Origin: Cynocephalus volans
Lineage: Eukaryota; Chordata; Mammalia; Dermoptera; Cynocephalidae
DNA length: 64,000 nucleotides
Direction: 5' to 3'
NCBI RefSeq assembly: GCF_027409185.1
Contig: NC_084462.1
Span: 27,999,577-28,063,576 of the forward strand
Shown here: piece after piece, positions 52,600-62,643 of the stretch
Layout of the letters: each line of letters begins with the position of its first letter
How positions within the stretch are numbered: position 1 is the first letter of the stretch
Made by a program: the position numbers and the translations under genes
The notes under the pieces: model-generated
Database searches by the model: none
What the model saw: only the letters and a program-made list of their open reading frames with translations
Told to the model about the DNA's origin: nothing

Positions 52600-53640
52600 G
52601 GAACTCCCTGCCTGGGTTTCTTATAGCTCACAGCTTTGAATGCCATCTATGCAGTGGAGGCTCCCAGATTGACAGCTCCAGCATGGACCTTGCTCCTGAG
52701 CCCAGGACTTGCACATCTAAATCCAATTCTAACATCTCCACCTGCAAGTCTCCTAGGCATGGCCTAGAAACATGGACCTCTCCCCCCCTGCCAAACCTGC
52801 TCCCCTCCCCACCATTCCCATCTTAGTAAATGGCAGCCCCACTTTTCCAGTGGCTCAGGCCTGCAACTCTGGAGCCATCTCTGCTCTTCTCTCGCTCCCC
52901 ACTGTAGACTCATGAGCAAATCCCACAGCACTACCTTCAGGTATACCCAGAGTCCAACCACTTCTCACTGCCTCCAGAGCCACGCCATGGTCCACCAGCA
53001 TCTCTTGCCTGGATTACTGAAACCCCTCCCTACCTGAGCTCCCTGGGTCTTCCCTGGCTCCACTTCAGCCTTCTCTCCACCCAGCAGCCAAAACAATCCT
53101 TCCAAAACACAAGCCAGCTTATGTCGTACATCTGCTCAAAATCCTGCAGTGGCTCCCATCTCACTCAGAGCTAAAGCCAGAGGCCTTTCAATGGCTGAGG
53201 AGCTCCTGCCCAGGTTGCACCAGCTGTTCTGACCCTACATCCACCTGCTGGACACTTCACCATGCTGTGCAGTCACCCTGACCCTCTTACTTTTCCTTGA
53301 ACAAAGCAGGTCACCTCCCTGATGGCCTTCACACCTGCTGAGAGCCTGCCCAGAATGCTCCTCCCTCAGCTGTCAGTGCTCCTGGCTCCCCCACCTGCTT
53401 CAGGTCTTGACTCAAATGTCACCTTCTCAAAGGGCCCTTTCCTGACCCCTTTCTAAAATTGCAAACTGTACCCTCCTCCCCTGCTCAGCACTCTCACCTG
53501 TCCCTGCCTTCTTTTTCTCCAGAGCACCTGCCACCATGTGGCAGAGTATATTTTACCTCTTTGTTTATTGTCTTACTCCCCACAATCAGACTGTAAACTC
53601 CCTAAGAATGGGCACAGGTTTAAGAACAAAATAAATTCCT
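52600..53640 (+). mobile_element. L2 LINE 3' fragment
   Basis: The sequence follows the L2 3' end in order: AAATCCTGCAGTGGCTCCC, TCTTGACTCAAATGTCACC, CTAAAATTGCAAACTGTACC, GTTTATTGTCTTACTCCCC, and GACTGTAAACTCCCTAAGAA. It is ancient, and the frames are broken. Confidence 0.8.
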
Positions 53641-53683
53641 GCTTTCAATAGTCACTCACTCTAGCAGAAAGATGGGAAGGGAA

Positions 53684-53748
53684 TGTGCTAGGTTGATAAT
53701 GACCCCAAAGATATCTAGGTCCAAATCCTTCAAAACTGTGAATGTCAC
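53684..53748 (+). mobile_element. Plus-strand LTR, piece 1
   Basis: Start of an LTR (TGTGCTAGGTTGATAATGAC...) whose remaining parts lie at 54138-54258 and 57348-57525. It is broken by two later insertions. Confidence 0.65.
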
Positions 53749-54137
53749 TGCATTCGTTTCCTAGAGCTTCTGTAACAAAATTCCAGAGAATAGGTAGATT
53801 AAACAAATTTCTTTTCTCACAATTCTGGAGGCTATAAGTTCAAGATCAAGATGTCAGCAGGGTTGGTCTCCTCTGAGGACTCTCTTCTTGGCTTGCAGAC
53901 AGCCATCTTCTCCCTGTGTCTTCACATGGTTTTCCCTCTGTATGTGTTATGTTCTAATCTTCTCTTCTCATAAGGACACCTGTCATTTTGGATTACAGCC
54001 CACCATAATGACCTCATTTTAATTTAATTACCTCTTTAAAGACCCTGTCTCCAAATACAGTCGCATTCTGAGATCCTGGAGTAAGGACTTCAACTTCAAC
54101 ATAAGAATTTGGGGGAGAAAAGATACACCCCATAAGA
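53749..54137 (-). mobile_element. MaLR-type LTR, minus strand, with GTCAC duplication
   Basis: TGCATTCGTTTCCTAGAGC at the left and GATACACCCCATAAGA at the right, with the same interior layout as the LTR at 6233. A five-base GTCAC lies directly on each side (53744-53748 and 54138-54142), the target duplication size of MaLR elements. It is inserted in another LTR. Confidence 0.8.
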
Positions 54138-54258
54138 GTCACCTTATATGGAAAAGGGGTCTTTGCAAATGTGATCAAATTAAGGGACTTGAGATAGGGA
54201 AATTATCCTGGTGGGCTTTAAATGTCATCACGAGTATCCTTGTAAGAAGCTGGAAGAA
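54138..54258 (+). mobile_element. Plus-strand LTR, piece 2
   Basis: CCTTATATGGAAAAGGGGTC, GATCAAATTAAGGGACTTGA and ATTATCCTGGTGGGC continue the LTR of 53684. The last 14 bases are the L1 target duplication. Confidence 0.65.
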
Positions 54259-54383
54259 TTGTATGCCAACAAATTGAAAAACCTAGATGAAATGGATAAA
54301 ATTCTAGAAACAAACAACCTACCAAGACTGAATCATGAATAAATAGAAAATCTGAACAGATTAATGAGTAAGAAGTTGAACAA

Positions 54384-54480
54384 GGCTGGTTGATTAGCTT
54401 GTTGGTTAGAGCATAGCCTTACAACACCAAGGTCATGGATTTGGATCCAGGGTGGCTGCAGCCACCAAAAAAGTAAAATA
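54384..54480 (+). mobile_element. tRNA-Ile-like SINE in L1
   Basis: GGCTGGTTGATTAGCTTGTT, AGAGCATAGCCTTACAACAC and GGATTTGGATCCAGGG resemble a decayed tRNA-Ile head, with an A-rich end. AAGTTGAA (54373) and AAGTTAAA after the tail look like the target duplication. Confidence 0.7.
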
Positions 54481-55240
54481 AGTTAAATCAGTAATAAAAA
54501 ATCTCCCACAAAGAAAAGCCCAGGACCAGATGGCGTCACTGGAGAAGTCTACCAAACATTTAAAGAATAAACACCAATCCTCCTGAAAGACTTCCAAAAA
54601 ATTAATGAGGAGGGAGTACTTCCAATCTGAAGGCTAGCACTACCCTAATACCAAAACAAGGTAAAGACACAAGAAAACTACAGACCAATATCCCTTGTAA
54701 ACATTGATGGAAAAATACTTGGCAAAATAGTAGCAAACCAAATTCAATAGCACATTAAAGGAATTTTGCACCATGACCAAGTGAGACTTGTTTTTGGAAT
54801 GCAAGGATGTCCCAACATGTGAAAATCAATCTATGAAACATAACACATTAACAGAATGAAGGACAAAAACCACACAATCATCTCAATTGATACAGAAAAA
54901 GCATTTGACAATTCAATACCCTTTCATGATAAAAAACACTCAACAAACTAAGAAGAGAAGCAAAATACCTCAATCTAATAAAGACCATATATGAAAAGCT
55001 CACAGCTGACATCAATCTCAATGGTGAGAAACTGAAAGCTTTTTCTCTAAGATCAGGAATAAGACAAGGATGCCCACTCTTACCACTTTTATTCAACACA
55101 GTATTTGAAATCCTAGCTGGAACAATTAGGCAGAAGAAGAAATAAAAGTCATCCAGATTGGAAAGGAAGAAGTAAAATTGTTTCTGTTCACAGGTAACAT
55201 GGCTTTATACCTAGAAAACCCTAAAGATTCAACAACAAAA

Positions 55241-55320
55241 CAGTTGGTTAGAGAATGGTGCTGATAACACCAAGGTTCAGGGTTTAATCCCTGTACCAAC
55301 CGACTGCCAAAAAAAAAAAA
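55241..55320 (+). mobile_element. tRNA-Ile-like SINE with perfect 16-bp duplication
   Basis: CAGTTGGTTAGAGAATGGTG to CCGACTGCC plus an A tail. It is flanked by AAAGATTCAACAACAA at 55223-55238 and 55321-55336, a perfect 16-base target duplication. Its first bases are truncated. Confidence 0.85.
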
Positions 55321-55843
55321 AAAGATTCAACAACAACAAAAAAAAATCAGTTGCATTTCTACACACTTACAATGAACAATCTGAAAAACAAATTAAGAAA
55401 AACAATTCCATTTACAGTAGCATCAAAAAGAATAAAATACTTAGTGATAAACCTAAGGAAGTGAAAGATCTGTACACAAAAAACTAAAAATCATAGCTGA
55501 AAGAAATTAAAGACACAAATAAATGGAAAAACATCTCATTCTGATGATTGGAAGACAATATTGTTAAGATGTCCATGCTACTGAAAGCAATTTATAGATT
55601 CAACACAATCCCTATCAAAATCCCAATGGCATTTTTTACAGAAATAGAAAATTTCATCCTAAAATTCATATGGAATCTCCAGGGACCCCAAATAACCAAA
55701 AAATTTTTGAAAAAGAAGAAGGAAGTTGGAGGATTCATACTTCTTGATTTCAAAACATATTACAAAGTTGTAGTAATCAAAACAGTGTGTTACTGACTTA
55801 AAGACAGACTAATAGACCAATGGAATAGAATAGAAAGCCCATG

Positions 55844-56010
55844 GGGGCTGGCCTGTGGCTCACTTGGGAGAGTGTGGTGCTCAAAGCATCAAGGCTGCAG
55901 GTTTGGATCCCTATATAGGGATGGCCAGTTAGCTCACTTGGGAGAGCGTGGTGCTGACAACACCAAGTCAAGGGTTAAGATCCCCTTACCAGTCATCTTT
56001 TTAAAAAAAG
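55844..56010 (+). mobile_element. Dimeric tRNA-Ile-like SINE
   Basis: The left monomer (GGGGCTGGCCTGTGGCTCAC to GGATCCCTATATA) and right monomer (GGGATGGCCAGTTAGCTCAC to CCCCTTACCAGTCATC) are joined head to tail. They are flanked by AATAGAAAGCCCA (55829) and AATAGAAATCCCA (56011), one mismatch. The right monomer keeps recognisable A and B boxes of tRNA-Ile. Confidence 0.85.
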
Positions 56011-57347
56011 AATAGAAATCCCAGAAATAAACCCTCACATGTATGGTTAAATGATCTTTGACAAGGGTGCCAAGACCTTTCAATGTGGAAAGGGCAGTTT
56101 CTTCAACAAGTGGTGTGTTGGGAAAACTGGATATCTACACGCAAAAGAATAAACTTAGACCCTTATCCCACACCATATACAAAAAACTTAATTCAAAAGA
56201 GATTAAACACCTAAATGTAAGACTCAAAACTATAAAACTCCTGGGAAAAAAAACATAGCAGGAAAGCTTCATGATGTTGGAGTTGGCAATGATGTCTTGG
56301 GTATGATACTAAAAGCTCAGGCAACAGAAGAAAAAATAAACAAATGGGACTACATCTAACTTTCATGCATCCAAGGACACAATCAGCAGAGTAAGAAGGC
56401 GATCTACAGAACAGGAGAAAATATTTGCAAGTAATATACCTAATAAGGGATTAATATCCAGAATATATAAAGAACATCTACAATTCAACAACAAAAAATC
56501 AAATAACCCAATTCAAATATGAGCAACAGACTTGAACAGATATTTCTCCAAAGATGACATACAAATGGCCAAGCATATGAAAATATGCTCAACATCCACT
56601 AATCATCAGAGAAGTGCAAATCAAAACCACAGTAAGATATCACCTCATACTCATTAGGATGGCTACTATAAAAAAAAAAAAAACAAGTGTTGGTGAGGCC
56701 GTAAAGAAATTGGAACCCTTGTGCACTAGTGGTGGGGATGTCAAATGATGAGACTGCTCTGGAAAATATTATGGCAGTTCCTCAAAAAATTAAAAATAGA
56801 ATTACCATGTGATCTAGCAATACCATTTCTCGGTATAAATCAGAAGGAATTGAAAGCAGGGTCTTAAAGAGATATTTGCACACTTGTGTTCACAATCGTC
56901 AAGAGGTGGAAGCAACCCACGTATTCACAGATGGATGAACAGATAAACAATATGTGGTATACACACACAATGGAATATTATTCAGCCTTAAAAAGGAAGG
57001 AAATCCTGTCACATGTCACAGCACGGATGAACCTTAAGGACATTATGCTAAGTGAAATAAGCCAGTCACAAAACAGACAAGTACTGCATGATTCCACATA
57101 TATAAGCTCTTAAAGCAGTCACATCATAGAAACAGAAAGTAGAACAGTGGTCGCCAGGGGCTGGAAGGAGGGAGACGTGGGGGGGGGGTTGTTTACTGGG
57201 TACAGAGTTTCAGATTTGCAGGATGAAAAAGTTCTGGAGATTTGTTTCACAACAAGGTAAATATACTTAACACTACTGAAATGTATACTTTAAAAAGGTT
57301 AAGACTGTAAATTTTACATCATGTGTTTTTTAACACAATTAAAAAGA

Positions 57348-57525
57348 AGAAGCTAGAAGAAGCAAGAAACACATTCCCCCTAGAGACTCTGGAGGGAGCG
57401 TGGCCCTACCAACACCTTAACTTAGGCCCAGGGCAACTGATTTTGGATTTCTGGCCTCCAGAACTGTGAGAAAATAAATGTCTGTTGTTTTAAGCTGCCA
57501 GGTTTTGGGTGATATGAATAAATGA
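57348..57525 (+). mobile_element. Plus-strand LTR, piece 3
   Basis: CTGGAGGGAGCGTGGCCC, TTTTGGATTTCTGGCCTCC, AACTGTGAGAAAATAAATG and GTTTTAAGCTGCCAGG form the 3' end of the LTR begun at 53684. Confidence 0.7.
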
Positions 57526-60119
57526 TTAACTCGAATGCCGGGTAAATCAGAGCCATGAAGTTAAAAAGCCAGGGAGGGAGATAGTGACAGAGAATGTTAA
57601 GTTACTTGGGATGGTAACCCAAGGGACCTGACCTCAGGTCAAAGGCCCTGTGATGACCACATTCCTGGGAAGTTAGAATGGCAGAGAGGTACACCGTGGT
57701 TTTAACAAAAGTGACCAAAGAGGAAAAAAATAAGGACCAAGAAGTAGCCAGGGCTAGGTCCCATGAGGGCCAAAGTAAGGATTTTGGATTTAGAAAGCGA
57801 GGGAATGTCACGCATTGACCCACGTGCTCAGGGGCTCTGATAGGTAAGAGAGGTAGCAGGACGTGCCTCAGGAGGCTGCTGTGGTAAACACCCAGCTAGA
57901 CCAGAGGCAGGGGAGAAGGGGTGGATTCTGCATAGCCTTTGTATGTTCAGCCAGTAGGATCTGTTGATAGATCAGATGCAGGGAGCTGGGAGAGGAAATG
58001 AGAGGAGTCAAGGACACCTGCAGTTTGGCCTGAACTGCCGGATGACAGTGATGTCACTCACTGAGATGAGAAACACCTGGGGAGGAGCCGGTCTGGGCAC
58101 AAAATAAGAGCTCTGACTGGACGTGTGCCCATCTGCCATCCAAGTGGAGATGCCAAGTAGACATTTGGGTCCTGTGTCTACAGTTTGAGGAGAGGTCAAG
58201 GGAGTTACGGGGAGTCACTGAGCCACATGTCTGGGTGAGGTCACCCAGAGTGGGCGAGGAGGCGGCAGACTGTGTCTAACCACAGGAACACTTTGATGTC
58301 AGCTCCCTGTGTCCCTCGGATAGGACAGCTCAGTCTCTGGCTCCTGCCCTCAGCAATAGTCTTAGGCTCATCCTGTGGCAGCGTCTCTGAGGAGCCTCTT
58401 GCTTGTCACCAGCTTGTGTTCAGCCAGCCACCAATTTGGTAAGTTCAGACATATCCTAATCATTGACCTGGAGTAAGTGAGCCTTTCCCATGGGGCTCTT
58501 GACCCCTCATCTAGAAAACTCCGATCATGAAACCCATCAGTAAAATATCTTTGAGCAAATACAAAATATATATTTGCCACTTGCATGGCAAATGGGCAAC
58601 TTACACTTAAGGTAAGCCAGAGGTCTTAATTTGCACCCAAATTAAGATTTGTGCCCCAAAACACACACGTACACACAGTCGCTTAAAAAGTATATATATT
58701 TGGCTATACAAATAATAAAATATGTTCATCACATAACACGCAAAAGCAGTCTCAGAAGAGCACTCTAAAGAGGAAAGAAACAATATTTGAATGATTTTGT
58801 TTACTGAAAGCACAATAATCCTTTTTGCTTTCAGTAAAAAAGACTTAATCTCTTGTACAAGCAATGTGACTGAACATGTCAGAGCCGATGTTTCACCTGG
58901 AACTGGGGCTGACAAGGAGCTCCTACCAAGAGAAGTTCCAGCTCTGTCGTTTTCGTTCATCTTGCAGCATTATCATCATCTTGTCTGTACTTTCTTTGCA
59001 GGAATCTTTTTCAGCCATGAGTCCATTCTGTGAGGTTTCATTTTGTTAACACTGGGTAACATCACTCAGCTAACCTGGCACAGGTACTCGGCCCCTCCAG
59101 GCCCACTCTGTGCCCTTCTCCACCCTGCACTGGGGGCACAGCATCAACACTTCCCTGCCCTCTGGCATTCGGGTGGGTTTGGCTAACGGGAGGCAACAGC
59201 AGAAGTTGGAGTGCAGGAGTGTAAGATCAGAATGATTGTTCTGGGGCACCTCCTCCTGGGTCCCCAAAGGTTGGCTGCATCCCTCTAGTACAGCTCCTAT
59301 CAGGCAGGCCTCTGTCCTCCAGGGACCTTCTCCAAGCCCCTTCACACTGGGCTGGCCACTGCTGCCACGCCCTGCAACTGTGCCAGTCCTTGCTAGTCTC
59401 CCTGAACCCTGCCCAGTCCATTGTAAACATCCCCTCAGTTACCGCTACCATATGTGCCTTCCATTTCCTGCCAGGCCCCTGCCTGACATATACCCTATAG
59501 GAAAGCAACAAACAGCAAAAATGTTGCTGTACAGCCTCTGAGGACCTTCATACCTCCCTGGGAGGCTTCACTGTAAGTGCCCTGGGACTATCTGACCAAC
59601 ACAGTGAGGGTGCCATCTGAACATTCAGTACTGAAAAAGCCTAGCTTCTTTCTCACTAGAAATAAAAATTCTAATATTTTCTTCCCTCCCCAGGTAATTG
59701 TTTTGCACCCAGGGGTGAGTGCTCCCCACTTTGCAGGCCACTGGTCCAGAGTCCTGCCTAGAGCTGTCTACGGAAACCTGATGACTGGGGCCGGGTTCTG
59801 GGCTGGGCTGTCTCATGTTCACCAGGTGAGCTTGGGCGCCTGACTCAACTCCGCTCAGTTTCCTGGGCAGTGAGATGAAGTGAGAAAGTGGTCTAGAGGA
59901 GACAGAGTTGTTCCCTACCCAGGTCCAGCATTCTAGAATTGTCCACCTCTAGGCAGCGTGCTCGACCCTTCCAGTGCTGCAGTGGACAGCCCAACTTTTT
60001 TGGTCACTTGACTCTGCCAAAATCCTTTTCAGCTGTGCCCCTCCTGGACTCTGGCCAGGGCAGGGCCAGCTTAGGTCGCCAGCACTGGGAAGAGCAAACA
60101 GCTGAGCACACCCTTGGCA
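57526..60119. other. ELN-LIMK1 spacer, no gene recognised
   Basis: Unique-looking sequence with an AT-rich part at about 58550-59050. It holds a 13-bp inverted repeat at 58800-58838. No exon is supported. Confidence 0.5.
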
Positions 60120-60816
60120 CCCGGGCAGAGGGTCGCTCCTCTCCGACGTCCTGCTCACTGGCGCCCTGCAAAGCCTGCGGAGGCCTGAGACATGGGCCAT
60201 CGCCTTCCCTCAGCGCCGCATGCCCTCACTGCAGGCCTCGAGAGAGAGACCGGACCCGGTCGGCGGCCCTCACCTCCCTGGCTGGCAACCACCAACGCCC
60301 TGAGGGCCCACAAGGCCAGAGAGCGCAGGGCGGCTCAGCCTCGCGGCGCCGGGTACAGAGTCGCTGGGGAAAGATGAATGAAAGGAGGACAAGGAGGCTG
60401 GGAGGGGGCGGGGCGGGGCGCGCAGGCTCGTGGCGCAGTCCGGCCGCAGGGGGTGTGGCTGGGCGGGGTGGGGGCGGGGCCGCGCAGGCTCGCGGCGCAA
60501 TCCGGCGGGGGGGCGGGGCCGGGGGCGGGGCCGCGCAGGACAGTTCCCGCCGCCCGCGCGCACCGCCCCGCCCCGCCCGGTGTCGCAGCTCATAGGCCCC
60601 GCCTCGGCCCGCCCCTCCGCTCGCTGCCCAGGCCGCCGCGGCGCCGAGCAGTTGCCCCAGCCGGTGTCCGAGAGGCGGCGGCGGCACCGCGAGCCCCGAG
60701 CCTCCGGCCCGCGCTCTCCGCCTCCGCCTCCCCGGGCCGGCGGCGGCGGCGGGCGAGCTCGCGGGCCCGGCTGCCCCCATCCCCAGCCCCGCCGGGCCCC
60801 GCCCCCCGCCGAGTGC
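60120..60816 (+). promoter_or_regulatory. LIMK1: LIMK1 CpG-island promoter and 5'UTR
   Basis: Very high GC with dense CpG and GC boxes (GGGGCGGGGC near 60406, 60471, 60509 and 60521) and no TATA box. It ends in GCCGAGTGC directly before the LIMK1 ATG. The island continues through exon 1 to about 61150. The exact transcription start cannot be read from the sequence. Confidence 0.85.
60419..60506 (+). repeat. 62-bp tandem duplication in LIMK1 promoter
   Basis: CGCGCAGGCTCGTGGCGCAG at 60419 recurs as CGCGCAGGCTCGCGGCGCAA at 60481, both followed by TCCGGC and preceded by GGGGCGGGG-type boxes. Confidence 0.85.
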
Positions 60817-60871
60817 ATGAGGTTGACGCTACTTTGTTGCACCTGGAGGGAAGAACGTATGGGAGAGGAAG
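60817..60871 (+). CDS. LIMK1: LIMK1 exon 1: N-terminus
   Basis: LIM kinase 1 phosphorylates and inactivates cofilin, controlling actin turnover. This exon encodes MRLTLLCCTWREERMGEE and the first base of codon 19, identical to the human N-terminus as I recall it. The ATG at 60817 is chosen by that identity; the open frame extends upstream through GC-rich 5'UTR. Donor G|GTGCGC. Confidence 0.95.
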
Positions 60872-62546
60872 GTGCGCAGGCCGTGGGGAGCGGGGCGCGG
60901 GACTGGGGCGCCGCCGCGGGGGAGCCGGGGGCACGGGAGGGGGCCGGGCCGGGCCGTCGCGGAGGCCGGGTCTGCGCGAGGCCGCGCCCCTGCATCCTCG
61001 GGGATGAGCTCGTCCTGCCGAAGCCCGCAGGCCCCTCCCTGGCATCCTCCGCCCGGTTTCCCCCTCCTCGGCCCTGGGTGGGCTGCCCTCCCGCCGGCCC
61101 CTCCTCCTTCCATCCCCGCCTGCCGGCCACCCTGAAGGAGTCCCTGGCGCTACCCGCCTAGTGCCGGTCTCCGTCCGCATGCTCTGTCCACCTGGGCCTC
61201 GCCCTGGGGTCACCCCTTACCCAGTCTCTAACCCGGCCTGGGATGAAAGAGCGGCTGGAGAAGCCGCAGCCCTGGGTCCGAGTCGCCGCCCCGCGCCTGC
61301 CAACCGCTCTGTGACCTTGAGCCCTGGGCATCAGCTAACCCGTCTGTACAGTTGGGGATCGGGTATTTGGGCCCCCCGTACTGGTGTTTGAGGTCGGATG
61401 AACAGAGCTGAGATATGCCTCCAGGAAACCAGAGACAGTATGCCGCGGGACCCCCACCAACACTCCCTATCCCTGCACCAAATCCGGTGCCTGCCGTTAG
61501 CCTTGGCTGGGTGGGAGGATGATTCTCAATCCTCTTAGCCCCTTCCCCCTTACTGGGGCCCACGGCTTAGGGCTGTGCTACAGTTAGGGTTCAAAGACCC
61601 CCAAGACTCACCCACCTCAGGACAGGGTCTGCGGTCTCCCCTGGATTTCCTTTGGTGAGCCATCACATAGGCCCACCTGGTCCCAAAGCCGGTCCTGACT
61701 GCACCACCCCTGCCCTCCCCCAGGCCCATGAAACCTTGCTTGGGTTAAGGGCCACCTCACCATCACCCCTACCTTAGGTCCTGGATCCTCACAGCGGGGC
61801 AGACCATGGCCTTGGAGTCTGGCTGTGTCAGGTAGCCTTGCCCTCTCTGGGGTCAGTCTCCCAGACTGGAGAGGGGCAGATGTATGGCATCTTCCCAGGG
61901 CCCACCAGCTCCAAGGGTGCCAAGCCCCAGGGATGACTAAGCACGCCTAGGGGCCGTCTTGAGGAGGTGCCAGGCCTCCCTGGAGCAGGTGTCTGGGAGT
62001 ACCTGGCCCTGCAGTCCTGGCCCCTCATCAGGCCAGGGCATAACAAAGACTCAGGGCCAGAACCTCTGTGCTTCCTGCCCTTTCCCTCCCAGGGGGCTTC
62101 AGCTCAGGACACACCATCCCAGCCCTATCCAGTCCCTGCTCTTTGAAGGGCCCTTTTAGCACTTCTTTCTGTGCAGACAGAGAGGAAAGGGGGCTATGAC
62201 AAGAGTGTCACCCACTGCCTTATTTCTAAATTACAGTGCTTGCTTTCTCCCCGTTTGCCGTGTCAGACCCTAAGTTGAAGAATGCTGTTGCTGGAGGGTA
62301 GACCTCTGATCCTCCTTCTCAGTTTACGGGTAGGGAAACTGAGGCCCAGAGTGGCTTGGTAACTTAGCCAGTGTCTCAGCAAGACTCTCAGACCAACATC
62401 TTTTCTCCTCCTGCTTGTCACAGTCACTGCTCAGCCTGGGTGCATGAGGATTTGTGCAGGTACATGTGGGGTCGGCAGGACAGTGTGGGCCTACACCAAA
62501 CCGTGCCTCCCAAGAATGGTTCCCAACTCCCCTTCTACCTCTGCAG
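60872..62546 (+). other. LIMK1: LIMK1 intron 1
   Basis: About 1.7 kb. The first 300 bases continue the CpG island. MIR-like traces lie near 62320-62430. Confidence 0.85.
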
Positions 62547-62643
62547 GAAGTGAGTTGCCTGTGTGTGCGAGCTGCGGCCAGAGGATTTATGACGGCCAGT
62601 ACCTCCAGGCCCTGAATGCTGACTGGCATGCAGACTGCTTCAG
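62547..62643 (+). CDS. LIMK1: LIMK1 exon 2: first half of LIM domain 1
   Basis: It reads [20 protein letters not shown] then [11 protein letters not shown], matching human LIMK1 residues 20-50. Zinc ligands CASC and HADC of the first LIM zinc finger are present. Acceptor CTGCAG, donor AG|GTAGGA; the exon ends in phase 2. The remaining LIM, PDZ and kinase exons lie beyond the window. Confidence 0.97.

Larger units (their letters stand above)
54259..57347 (+). mobile_element. 5'-truncated L1 with nested SINEs
   Basis: About 3.1 kb including SINEs. The sequence is L1 ORF2, reverse transcriptase onward (GGATGCCCACTCTTACCAC near 55068, CAATGGAATAGAATAG, ATGGAATATTATTCAGCC near 56970), then the 3'UTR. 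It is flanked by a 14-base duplication, AGAAGCTGGAAGAA (54245) and AGAAGCTAGAAGAA (57348), with one difference. ORF2 is broken by stops and frameshifts and by three SINE insertions, so it is dead. Confidence 0.85.

Noticed and set aside
55844-56010. A genuine tRNA-Ile gene
   Set aside because: A and B boxes are recognisable, but the cloverleaf is incomplete, the unit is dimeric with an A-rich end and target duplications; it is a SINE.
54878-57113. Short open frames with reverse-transcriptase-like sequence
   Set aside because: They are fragments of a dead, 5'-truncated L1 ORF2, not host genes or an active element.
60270-61213. Long minus-strand open frames over the LIMK1 CpG island
   Set aside because: Stop codons are rare at such GC content. 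Translations are Arg/Pro/Gly low complexity, antisense to a well-supported promoter and exon.
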